From assembly GCF_047345145.1 (NCBI RefSeq), contig NZ_JBLFER010000005.1:62001-126000 (forward strand): a DNA stretch of 64,000 nucleotides. Direction: 5' to 3'. Below the pieces are notes generated by a model. It saw only the letters and a list, made by a program, of their open reading frames with translations. It was not told the origin of the DNA and did not search any database. Position numbers and translations under genes: made by a program. This document shows positions 16,542 to 25,261 of this stretch, in pieces; the stretch's first letter is position 1; each line of letters starts with the position of its first letter. This stretch comes from Maribacter_C sp047345145 (GTDB taxonomy: Bacteria > Bacteroidota > Bacteroidia > Flavobacteriales > Flavobacteriaceae).

Positions 16542-18731
16542 ATGAGAAAGTTACTATTTGTTTTATTCCTAATATTATTTTCTTGCAAAACCGATTCAGA
16601 ATCAACTAAGACACAAAGCGGACCTACTTTGGCAGAGAAGGCTGAGAATGTCACAATTATTCGGGATGATTTTGGAGTGCCCCATATCTACGGTAAAACA
16701 GATGCCGATGCTGTCTTTGGATTACTATACGCCCAATGCGAGGATGATTTTAATCGTGTAGAACGAAATTATATATGGGCTACAGGAAGGTTGGCTGAGG
16801 TTGATGGTGAAGATGCCATATACAGTGATTTAAGGGCTAAACTTTTCATGACCGAAGAGGAAGCGAAAACGAATTATGAGAAGAGTCCCGAATGGTTGAA
16901 AGAACTTTGTGACGCGTTTGCTGATGGAATTAATTACTATTTAGAAACGCATCCAGAAGTGACACCAAAACTACTGTATCATTTTGAACCTTGGATGCCC
17001 ATGTATTTTAGTGAGGGTTCAATAGGAGGTGATATCGAACGGATTAGAACAAATAAAATCAAGGCTTTTTATGAAAGTGGAATGGAAATCCCAGAAATGG
17101 AATTTGAAGAAATTGAAAAAAAAGAATTGGAAGCTGAACCTCAAGGCTCAAACGGAATCGCTATTTCAGGAGAATTAACCGAATCAGGTAATGCAATGCT
17201 TTTAATCAATCCGCATACTTCGTTTTATTTTAGAGGGGAAGTCCACATGGTAAGTGAAGAAGGGTTAAATGCCTATGGTGCTGTTACTTGGGGGCAGTTT
17301 TTTGTTTATCAAGGATTCAATGAAAAAACGGGCTGGATGCATACTTCAGGCGATACAGATGTCATTGATGAATTTAAAGAAAAGATCGTCAATATTAATG
17401 GAAAACTGTTTTATGAATATGGTGAGGAGTTGAGACCAGTAACCACTTCAGAAATTACTTTGGCCTATAAAGATGGAAAGCAATTTAAGGAGAAGAAGTT
17501 CCCTATGTACCGAACGCATCATGGCCCGATTACGCATATGGTAGAGGACAGTTGGACTGCATCAGCGATGATGTGGGAACCCATAAAGGCGCTAGAACAA
17601 TCATTTACAAGAACAAAAAAAGAAGGTTACAAGGGATTTAGAGAAATGATGGATATTCGAGCCAATTCATCCAATAATACGGTATATGCTGATGCAGAAG
17701 GAAATATCGCCTATTTCCACGGCAACTTTGTTCCCAAACGCGATGTGTCATATGATTATACGAAACCAGTGGATGGCAGTAGTCCAAAAACTGATTGGCA
17801 GGGACTTCACCCTCAAGAAGAAAATATTCAATTGTTAAACCCTAAAAATGGCTGGTTGCAGAATTGCAATTCAACGCCTTATACTGCTGCGTTGCAATTC
17901 AGTCCGAAGAAGAAGGACTATCCTAACTATATGTCTATCGATCGAGAGAATTTTAGAGGTGTGCATGCCATTGGTTTGTTAAGGGATAGGAAGGATTATA
18001 CTTTAGACGGATTAATTGAATTAGCTCATGATCCTTATTTACCTGCTTTTGAAGCTCTAATACCTGGACTGATAAAGGCTTATTATCGTTACGATGATCG
18101 AGATCCAAAATTGCAGGAAGCTATGGAAATTATAGCTGCCTGGGATTTCCAAACTTCAAAAGAATCTGTAGCGATGACACTCGCGCATTTTTATGGTACA
18201 CTATATTATAAAGAAGGGGAATATCCTGAAGGAATGACCCCTATGCAACGCGTAACCTATTGGGGAAGTAAATCTCCTATGGGTGAGCGTATCCAAATTT
18301 TTGAATCTGTATTGGACCAACTTACCGCAGATTTTGGCACATGGGAAATCCCTTGGGGAGAAGTAAATCGATACCAACGTTTGAATGGTGATATTCGTCA
18401 AGATTTTGATGATAGTAAACCAAGCATTCCTATTGGTTTCGCCTCTGGTAGATGGGGAGCCTTAGCGGCCTATGGAGCGAGATATACGTCTGAAGGCGCT
18501 AAGAAATTATATGGTACTCGAGGAAATAGTTTTGTTGCTGCAGTCGAGTTTGGTGAAAAAGTAAAGGCAAAATCGATTCTAGCTGGCGGTCAAAGTGGTG
18601 ATTCAAACTCACCGCATTTTGATGATCAAATTCAAATGTATGCAGATGTAAAATGGAAAGATGTACCGTACTACAAAGAAGATGTTTTAAAGAGAGCTAA
18701 AGAAACCTATATACCTGGGCAGCGGAAATAA
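16542..18731 (+). CDS. Penicillin acylase family N-terminal-nucleophile hydrolase (lipoprotein)
   Basis: This 729-aa protein starts with a lipoprotein signal (ILFSC, Cys15), so it is exported and lipid-anchored. After the alpha-chain region (RDDFGVPHIYG at 41-51) comes the autocatalytic cleavage site QGSN, with Ser203 as the predicted nucleophile of the mature beta-chain. The end of the beta chain carries the family's GGQSGDSNSPHF segment. Family members hydrolyse amides such as beta-lactam side chains, acyl-homoserine lactones and cyclic lipopeptides. Substrate cannot be chosen from sequence. An ABC ATPase and an M1-peptidase/permease fusion follow on the same strand after 71 bp, so a joint role in peptide or acyl-amide processing is possible but unproven. 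Confidence 0.88.
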   Translation: MRKLLFVLFLILFSCKTDSESTKTQSGPTLAEKAENVTIIRDDFGVPHIYGKTDADAVFGLLYAQCEDDFNRVERNYIWATGRLAEVDGEDAIYSDLRAKLFMTEEEAKTNYEKSPEWLKELCDAFADGINYYLETHPEVTPKLLYHFEPWMPMYFSEGSIGGDIERIRTNKIKAFYESGMEIPEMEFEEIEKKELEAEPQGSNGIAISGELTESGNAMLLINPHTSFYFRGEVHMVSEEGLNAYGAVTWGQFFVYQGFNEKTGWMHTSGDTDVIDEFKEKIVNINGKLFYEYGEELRPVTTSEITLAYKDGKQFKEKKFPMYRTHHGPITHMVEDSWTASAMMWEPIKALEQSFTRTKKEGYKGFREMMDIRANSSNNTVYADAEGNIAYFHGNFVPKRDVSYDYTKPVDGSSPKTDWQGLHPQEENIQLLNPKNGWLQNCNSTPYTAALQFSPKKKDYPNYMSIDRENFRGVHAIGLLRDRKDYTLDGLIELAHDPYLPAFEALIPGLIKAYYRYDDRDPKLQEAMEIIAAWDFQTSKESVAMTLAHFYGTLYYKEGEYPEGMTPMQRVTYWGSKSPMGERIQIFESVLDQLTADFGTWEIPWGEVNRYQRLNGDIRQDFDDSKPSIPIGFASGRWGALAAYGARYTSEGAKKLYGTRGNSFVAAVEFGEKVKAKSILAGGQSGDSNSPHFDDQIQMYADVKWKDVPYYKEDVLKRAKETYIPGQRK

Positions 18732-18802
18732 AAAATAGTACGTCTTGTTTGTAACAAGTCAAGATTTGCTCATACCAATAATCCAAACTAAACTGGCAAA
18801 GA

Positions 18803-19690
18803 ATGGAACTAAAAATCGAGAACCTTAACAAAACCTATTCAAATGGCGTTCAAGCGCTCAAAAATATTAGTCTTACCATACCCCAAGGTATGTTCGGTCT
18901 TTTAGGGCCAAACGGTGCAGGAAAATCTTCTTTAATGCGAACCATGGCGACACTACAAAAGGCGGATAGTGGTTCAATTCAAATGGGTGATGTTGATATT
19001 CTTAAAGACACGGAGCAAGTGCGAGAAATGTTAGGGTATTTGCCGCAAGAATTCGGAGTATATCCAAAGGTAACATCATATAAAATGCTAGATCATATAG
19101 CTTCATTAAAGGGGGTATCTAGTAAGGGTGAACGTAAAGATTTGGTAGAAGCATTATTGAACAAGACCAACCTCTGGCATGTAAGAAACAAAAATTTAGG
19201 GACTTACTCTGGGGGAATGAAACAGCGTTTTGGAATCGCTCAGGCTTTGATAGGTTCTCCTAAATTGATCATTGTAGATGAGCCTACCGCAGGTTTAGAC
19301 CCAGCCGAACGCGTTCGTTTTCATAACTTATTGAGTGAAATAGGAGAGAACACCATTATTATTCTTTCTACTCATATTGTAGACGATGTAGCCAACCTTT
19401 GTAAAAACATGGCCATTATTTGTTTAGGTGAGGTAGTGGCTCAGGGTAACCCAACAGAATTGACCCAAAGAGTTCAAGGCAAGATTTGGAAAAAAATGAT
19501 TGATAAAAAAGACTTAGATGCCCACAGGGCTGAACATCAAGTAATATCCACTCACTTAAAGGCTGGTAGAACACTAATTCATGTGCATAGTGACGGTCAG
19601 CCAGATAGTAGTTTTGAAAGTAGTCCTGCTAATTTGGAGGACGTTTATTTTACTGAAATTTCATCACGTCTTGAAGGCGTAACAGTTTAA
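18803..19690 (+). CDS. ABC-2 type transporter ATP-binding protein
   Basis: This 295-aa ATPase has Walker A GPNGAGKS (35-42), signature YSGGM (135-139), Walker B LIIVDE (155-160) and a long C-terminal extension (from about 215), typical of ABC-2 (CcmA/DrrA-like) exporters. It lies 35 bp upstream of the ABC-2 permease/M1 peptidase fusion and almost certainly powers it. The spacer contains ATTCATCAATCAT, a motif shared with spacers of the FtsX array. Confidence 0.92.
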   Translation: MELKIENLNKTYSNGVQALKNISLTIPQGMFGLLGPNGAGKSSLMRTMATLQKADSGSIQMGDVDILKDTEQVREMLGYLPQEFGVYPKVTSYKMLDHIASLKGVSSKGERKDLVEALLNKTNLWHVRNKNLGTYSGGMKQRFGIAQALIGSPKLIIVDEPTAGLDPAERVRFHNLLSEIGENTIIILSTHIVDDVANLCKNMAIICLGEVVAQGNPTELTQRVQGKIWKKMIDKKDLDAHRAEHQVISTHLKAGRTLIHVHSDGQPDSSFESSPANLEDVYFTEISSRLEGVTV

Positions 19691-19725
19691 AAATTCATCA
19701 ATCATAACTACTAAAATCAACCAAC

Positions 19726-22700
19726 ATGTTTAGCGAAATATTTTCCTTTGAATTAAAGTATAGAATCAAACGACCCGCAACCTGGGCTTACTTTGGAATT
19801 TTATTTGTTTTAGGTCTTTTTCTTTCCATCGGTGGCTTTATGGGTGTATCAGAAAAAGTATTTCAAAATTCACCTTATGCGCTAGCAGTTAATTTAAATG
19901 CGGTAAGTATTTTCGGAATTATGCTAGCCAGTGCCATTATGGGTGTACCTGTTTACAGAGACCTTGAACATGGCACGCAGAACTACTTTTTTAGCTACCC
20001 AATAAGTGAAAAAGGATATATTTTAGGAAGGTTCTTTGGTTCAATGGCTACTTTGTTTTTGGTAAGTCTAGGGTTTATTTTCGGATTGATTATTGGGTTT
20101 GCTATCGGTCCTTATGCTGGTTTTGAACCAGCGGAACGTTATACAAGTTTTGATTTTTGGCACTACCTACAGCCGGCCCTGTTTTATTATTGGTCAAATC
20201 TTTTTTTTACAGGTTGTATTTTCTTTGCCTTAGTGGCGCTAACCAAAAGAATTATGCTGGCTTATGCTGGAGGAGCTATTTTATTTATTGTCTATTTAGT
20301 GACACTTACCTTAACTCAAGACATTGATAATAAAGACCTAGTAAGTTTGATGGATCCTTTTGGCCTTGGAGGAATAAGTAATTTAACGGAATACTGGACA
20401 CCTGAAGAACAAAATACTTTGACCGTGCCGCTAGCGGGTATGATTCTTTGGAATCGTTTACTCTGGGTAGGTGTAGGTATTTTAATTTTCTTACTAACAC
20501 TTTTTCGATTTGATTTTCAACGCTTTTTGGATAAAAAGCTTGGCAAAAAAAAGAAAGCCCTAACGGATACGGACGAGTCGTCACAGTCTGTTTTGACTAA
20601 AATTCCTAAAGTATCTCAAGTATTTAGCGGTGCAAGTAACTTTAAATTGCTGGTCCGATTGGCTTGGATGGAGTTTAGAAATATTAGCAAAGACTTATTT
20701 TTCAAAGCCATACTGATTGCTGCAGTGTTATTCTTGTTTTTTGATGGTTGGTTTGGTGATCCAACATATGGCACACCAATGCTTCCAATGACTTACTATA
20801 TGTTAGAGGTAAAGTCTTTTAATTATGTGGTTTTAATTTTCATTCTTATTGTATTCATGACAGGAGAAGTCTTGCATAGAGAACGAGGTGTTAAATACGA
20901 TCAAATATATGGTGCGTTACCGTTACCAAATTGGGTGATTTATGGCTCAAAGTTTTTAGCTCTTGTTTTTGTATGCTTCGTATTGGTAAATATGATTATG
21001 GTAAGTGGCGTTCTAAATCAAATATTAAAAGGCTATTTTAATTTTGAATTTGATAAGTATTTCCTTGATCTATATATTATTGAATTTCCAAAGTATATCT
21101 CCTATGTAATGCTGGCTTTTTTCGTGCATTCGCTGGTGAGTAAAAAATTCCTAGGTCATGTTATAACGATAGCTATTTGGGCCGGACTTTTTCTTATAAA
21201 TAGTTTGGCAGACGTCAACTTTAATATGTTTTTATATAGTTATTCTCCTGGATATACTATTTCTGATATGAATGGCTTCGGACATTTTCTAAAAGGACAA
21301 AATTGGTTCAGATTATATTGGTTAGGTTTTGGTTTGATTTTGACGGTAATCGGACTTTTATTTTGGAAGCGAGGAACAGATTCTGGATTAAAGTCACGTT
21401 TTCAAGAAGCTAAGGAGCGTTTTGGTGGTAAGGCTAAGCTGACCATGTTTCTGGGTTTAGCTGTTTGGATTGGTACAGGAGCATTTGTATACTATAATAC
21501 AAATGTTTTAAATACCTATATAGAATCGGATGATAGAAGAGAACAATCCGCCAACTATGAAAAAACATTGAGTAAGTATAACTTTATAAATCAACCAAAA
21601 TTTACCGATGTGAAAGTGAATGTTGATTTGGTACCTGAGGAGCGATATGCGAGTATGGCTGGAATGTTTACGATGGTAAACAAAGGTAAAACGAAAATTG
21701 ACTCTTTGCATATCAATTGGGGAATAGAAGGTTTACTGAAGAGAGAACTTCTTAAATTTGAAGTAGATGGCATAGCGTTAGAGGAAGGAAAGGTTTACGA
21801 TGATTTTGGATATAAACTCTACGCATTGCCAAAGCCTATGATGCCTGGCGATACTACCTTAATGGAGCTTTCAATAAAGAAAGGTTACAAAGGTTTTCCA
21901 AATGAAGGAAGCGGTTCAGATATCGTTTATAACGGAACTTTTTTAAATCAAGACTTTTTTCCATCTTTTGGATACAATCCGCAAGTTGAATTGACTAGCG
22001 ATAAGTATAGAAAGGAATATGAATTGCCTGAAAAAGAGTATCAGGCTCCAGCTCAAGATGATGAATGGGGTTTAAGTAATCTGCTATTTAATGATGATGC
22101 GGACTATATAACTTTTGAGGGAACCGTAAGTACAGCACCAGATCAAATAGCTATAATGCCAGGCTATCTTCAAAAAGAATGGGAAGAGAATGGTAGAAAA
22201 TATTACCACTACAAAATGGAAGGTGAAATGGACTATTTCTTCAATGTTTCTTCTGCCAAGTATGATATACATAAAGAAAATTGGAAGGGTAAGGATGGTG
22301 CCGAGGTAGCGATTGAAATTTTTCATCACCCAGCACATGACTACAATGTAGAACGTTTTGCTAAAGCGGTAAGGCATTCGTTGGATTACTTTTCAGAAAA
22401 CTATAGTCCATACCAGTATAGACAAATGCGTATTATTGAATTCCCACGTTACCAATCATTTGCACAATCTTTTCCAAATACGGTACCCTATGCAGAGAGT
22501 TTTGGTTGGGTTGGAGATTTTAGTGACCCGTCTGATACCGATTATGCCTATATGGTTACTTCACACGAAGTGGCGCATCAATGGTGGGGACATCAAATCA
22601 CGCCATCTGCTACCCGAGGCGCAAATCAAATTTCTGAATCTATGGCTGAGTATTCTTCTTTAATGGTTATGAAAAAGGAGTATGGCGTTGATGCAATGCA

Positions 22701-23364
22701 AGAATTTCTAAAACGAGAATTGGATAGTTACCTAAGAGGTAGGGCAAGTGAAAATAAGTTTGAAAAGACTTTGTTAGATAATGATACGCAAAGCTATGTT
22801 TGGTACAGAAAAGGGGGGCTTATTTTGTATGCTCTTCAAGATTATGTTGGGGAAAAGGAACTTAATAAAGGGTTTAAGACATTTATTGATAGCGCAGCTT
22901 TTAGACCCAAAGCACCCTTTGCAACTTCAAATGAATGGTATTCTCATATAAAATCTGTTACCCCAGATTCCTTAAAATATTATCTTGAAGATAGCTTCGA
23001 GAAAATCACACTGTATACTAATAAAGTTAACGAGGCGACGTATACAGCTTTGGATAATGGTAAATACAAGGTAAATATCGAAGTACAAAGTGCTAAAAAT
23101 TACTATGATGGTAATGGCAAAGATATTGGAGCTCCAGAAAAATCGAACTTACTAGAAATTGCCATATTTCAAAATGATACGGTGGTCAATGGAATGACTA
23201 AAAAAGTACCGCTAGTACTAGAAAAAAAGTGGGTGAAGCCAGGCAAGACTACATTTTCATATACCATTGATAAAGAACCGGTTAAGGCTGGAATAGACCC
23301 TTACAACAAAATGATTGACCGTATACCAGATGACAATGTAATAGCTGTTGAGAAGGCAGAATAA
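19726..23364 (+). CDS. ABC-2 permease fused to M1-family metallopeptidase
   Basis: This 1212-aa fusion has membrane helices in two ABC-2-like halves (about 15-260 and 310-592), followed by a C-terminal M1 peptidase domain (about 620-1190). The zinc motif is HEVAH (947-951), with Glu971 as likely third ligand, i.e. 19 residues after the second His instead of the usual 18. I recall the same spacing from other members of this fusion family. The exopeptidase motif GAMEN is replaced by a YAESF-like segment before the zinc site, so aminopeptidase specificity is uncertain. The peptidase should face the periplasm if the last helix (about 572-592) is the final anchor. It could trim or exclude peptides handled by the transporter. 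Confidence 0.9.
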   Translation: MFSEIFSFELKYRIKRPATWAYFGILFVLGLFLSIGGFMGVSEKVFQNSPYALAVNLNAVSIFGIMLASAIMGVPVYRDLEHGTQNYFFSYPISEKGYILGRFFGSMATLFLVSLGFIFGLIIGFAIGPYAGFEPAERYTSFDFWHYLQPALFYYWSNLFFTGCIFFALVALTKRIMLAYAGGAILFIVYLVTLTLTQDIDNKDLVSLMDPFGLGGISNLTEYWTPEEQNTLTVPLAGMILWNRLLWVGVGILIFLLTLFRFDFQRFLDKKLGKKKKALTDTDESSQSVLTKIPKVSQVFSGASNFKLLVRLAWMEFRNISKDLFFKAILIAAVLFLFFDGWFGDPTYGTPMLPMTYYMLEVKSFNYVVLIFILIVFMTGEVLHRERGVKYDQIYGALPLPNWVIYGSKFLALVFVCFVLVNMIMVSGVLNQILKGYFNFEFDKYFLDLYIIEFPKYISYVMLAFFVHSLVSKKFLGHVITIAIWAGLFLINSLADVNFNMFLYSYSPGYTISDMNGFGHFLKGQNWFRLYWLGFGLILTVIGLLFWKRGTDSGLKSRFQEAKERFGGKAKLTMFLGLAVWIGTGAFVYYNTNVLNTYIESDDRREQSANYEKTLSKYNFINQPKFTDVKVNVDLVPEERYASMAGMFTMVNKGKTKIDSLHINWGIEGLLKRELLKFEVDGIALEEGKVYDDFGYKLYALPKPMMPGDTTLMELSIKKGYKGFPNEGSGSDIVYNGTFLNQDFFPSFGYNPQVELTSDKYRKEYELPEKEYQAPAQDDEWGLSNLLFNDDADYITFEGTVSTAPDQIAIMPGYLQKEWEENGRKYYHYKMEGEMDYFFNVSSAKYDIHKENWKGKDGAEVAIEIFHHPAHDYNVERFAKAVRHSLDYFSENYSPYQYRQMRIIEFPRYQSFAQSFPNTVPYAESFGWVGDFSDPSDTDYAYMVTSHEVAHQWWGHQITPSATRGANQISESMAEYSSLMVMKKEYGVDAMQEFLKRELDSYLRGRASENKFEKTLLDNDTQSYVWYRKGGLILYALQDYVGEKELNKGFKTFIDSAAFRPKAPFATSNEWYSHIKSVTPDSLKYYLEDSFEKITLYTNKVNEATYTALDNGKYKVNIEVQSAKNYYDGNGKDIGAPEKSNLLEIAIFQNDTVVNGMTKKVPLVLEKKWVKPGKTTFSYTIDKEPVKAGIDPYNKMIDRIPDDNVIAVEKAE

Positions 23365-23455
23365 TCCTGAATTTAGGAATGTCGACGTGCCTTGTGAAAA
23401 CTAGGTCTGCTAGTCTTCGACAAGTATTTTAGGGAATATAAGATTTGAAGAATTA

Positions 23456-24106
23456 TTAGTCCTTTGTAATTACTAAGGATGCTTTAGAACCTCCTGATAA
23501 CAACCACTTATTGGAGTAAATCAACTGCCCTTGGTCATCATAGACATCTACTTGGGCTGTGTTCGGAGATGAAGAACCTTCATTAAGGGCTTCAAATGTA
23601 ATTCGATTAAAACCTTTATTTAAGTCAATGTTTACCCCCTTGAAAACTCCCGTTAGTAGCATATTAGCATCTACCACTGTTTCATTTAAATAAATTTTTA
23701 CTCGATCACCATCTACAAACTCATGGTCTCTGGCTACGACCCCCACAAATTTCCCATTACTTTTAATTTCACCTAAATTTTGATCCGGAAAGTGATCTTT
23801 AGAACCTTCTTTCGCTGTCCGCGGTCCAACTTTTGGATCTATTTTTAAGCCGGCACCTGCTTGCACCAAATTGCGATCATCAAGCATTTTCACTGGCTTA
23901 CGGCCAAGAGAATCTTTAAAGTTGATTTTGGGTTGTTCCTTAATAATATCAGGAATGCGAAGTGCCGTACCCTTATCAGTTTTCCCGTCCTTATCGAGCT
24001 TATTTGCTGCCTCTATTTTCAGAGGTTTCGCATCAGGGAGATCTCCAACCTGTGACCATCCCAGTAAGGGTATAAGAAAAAGTAAAAATGTAAGCAACGA
24101 TTTCAT
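23456..24106 (-). CDS. Secreted protein of unknown function
   Basis: I do not recognise a named family. The start at 24106 (MKSLLTFLLFLIPLLGWSQ) gives a clean signal peptide with likely cleavage near GWSQ; the longer in-frame start at 24145 would bury it. The 216-aa product has a charged N-terminal stretch and a C-terminal beta-rich half (from about 110) with DGDRVKIYLNE, GFNRITFEALNEG and VDVYDDQGQLIY, resembling an Ig-like or carbohydrate-binding beta-sandwich. It lies 88 bp downstream of the dipeptidase gene on the same strand and has its own promoter-like box, so it need not belong to that operon. Confidence 0.75.
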   Translation of the reverse strand: MKSLLTFLLFLIPLLGWSQVGDLPDAKPLKIEAANKLDKDGKTDKGTALRIPDIIKEQPKINFKDSLGRKPVKMLDDRNLVQAGAGLKIDPKVGPRTAKEGSKDHFPDQNLGEIKSNGKFVGVVARDHEFVDGDRVKIYLNETVVDANMLLTGVFKGVNIDLNKGFNRITFEALNEGSSSPNTAQVDVYDDQGQLIYSNKWLLSGGSKASLVITKD

Positions 24107-24133
24107 AACAAAGTAAAGGTCGTTTAATACTTC

Positions 24134-24141
24134 CAAAAATA
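24134..24141 (-). promoter_or_regulatory. Bacteroidota-type -7 promoter box (TATTTTTG, minus strand)
   Basis: On the minus strand TATTTTTG matches TAnnTTTG exactly and lies 28 bp upstream of the ATG at 24106. I found no clear -33 TTG at the expected distance, so this is tentative. Confidence 0.35.
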
Positions 24142-24194
24142 ACAAATACCTTGCCAGAGGGGCTTAATTTGCTGTTAAATTCGATGTTTTGCTC

Positions 24195-25259
24195 TTAACT
24201 CCATGTGTTTTGCAAAAAACGAAGAAAATTTGCAGACATTATGTTTTCAATATCTGATGTAGAATACCCCCGTGCTGATAGTAGCTGAGGTATTTTTTGA
24301 AGATCTGCAATGGTATCAATATCCGATGGGCATTGTTCTTTTCCAAAACCTCCATCTAAATCGGTTCCAATACCAACGTGTAATGTGTTACCGGCTAGTT
24401 GGCAAATATGATCAATATTGTTGATCATCTGTTGAAGCGTCACGTTCATACCTTTTGGAGTTGATTCACCCCGAACCCAATTTGGTACCATCATCCAGGC
24501 ATCTAGGGCTATCCCGATAACAGCATTTCGAAAAATAAGTTCTATAATTTGCTCATCTGAGAACTGGCGATTGTGATTTACCAGGGCTCTGCAGTTGTTG
24601 TGACTTGCCCAAACGGGACCGTTATAATTATCCATGGTCTCCCAGAAACTTTGGTCGCATAAATGTGTGGCATCTAAAATAATATTTAGACGTTCAATTT
24701 CTTTGAGGAGCGCCTTTCCTTTCGTGCCGATTCCACCAACGGAATTGGTGCCATGCGCATAGGTGCCAGGACCATAATGAGCTGGACCAATAGCCCGCAA
24801 TCCTTGCTCATAACTTCTTTCCAAATAGTCAATGGATACTATTGAATCTGCTCCTTCCAAACTCAAAATATAGCCAATGGGTTTTTTTCCTTCGGATGTT
24901 TTCCAGTTTTCTAAATGAGCCTTCAGCTGTTTGCCATTTCTGATTTGTACCAATTCACCAGCCTCTTCCATCGTTCTGTACCATGCCAGCTGCGCTTGTG
25001 TATGTGCCCAAGCTTGTTGGGGTGAATTCCAACCGGGTAGCGAGTTATCCTTATGCACATAGCGTGCAATTTGAGTCGCCATACAAAGTCCGATATTCCC
25101 TTTTCGCATTGCCTCAAACGAAACTGTATTATTACCTCGATCAGGTTTGTCAGTCATTCCGATTTCACTTTCGCGGATTTCTTCTACCGACCAGGTAAGA
25201 TCACGATTCCATTCCATGGCGTTCATAGAAAGGTCGAGATGGGCGTCGAATATGAACAT
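24195..25259 (-). CDS. Membrane-dipeptidase family (peptidase M19) metallopeptidase
   Basis: The chosen start at 25259 (MFIFDAHLDLS) places the conserved zinc motif HLD (His7, Asp9) right at the N-terminus, as in the family, and leaves a 2-bp gap to the upstream gene. The in-frame start at 25301 would overlap it by 40 bp. The other ligands are Glu135 (LEGAD), His199 (DATHL), His220 (ASHNN) and Asp300/302 (GTDLDGG). M19 enzymes hydrolyse dipeptides and tolerate a D-residue at the C-terminal position. It has no signal peptide, so it is cytoplasmic. It is the last gene of the GntP-RidA-DSD1 operon, where it may release D-amino acids from imported dipeptides. Confidence 0.88.
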   Translation of the reverse strand: MFIFDAHLDLSMNAMEWNRDLTWSVEEIRESEIGMTDKPDRGNNTVSFEAMRKGNIGLCMATQIARYVHKDNSLPGWNSPQQAWAHTQAQLAWYRTMEEAGELVQIRNGKQLKAHLENWKTSEGKKPIGYILSLEGADSIVSIDYLERSYEQGLRAIGPAHYGPGTYAHGTNSVGGIGTKGKALLKEIERLNIILDATHLCDQSFWETMDNYNGPVWASHNNCRALVNHNRQFSDEQIIELIFRNAVIGIALDAWMMVPNWVRGESTPKGMNVTLQQMINNIDHICQLAGNTLHVGIGTDLDGGFGKEQCPSDIDTIADLQKIPQLLSARGYSTSDIENIMSANFLRFLQNTWS

Positions 25260-25261
25260 AA

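Noticed and set aside
18744..18758. Terminator between the acylase and ABC ATPase genes (CTTGT/ACAAG)
   Set aside because: The stem is only 5 bp and no T-run follows.
22084..22377. Antisense ORFs within the M1 fusion and other large genes
   Set aside because: They are shadows of long, well-supported coding regions, without plausible starts, leaders or family features.
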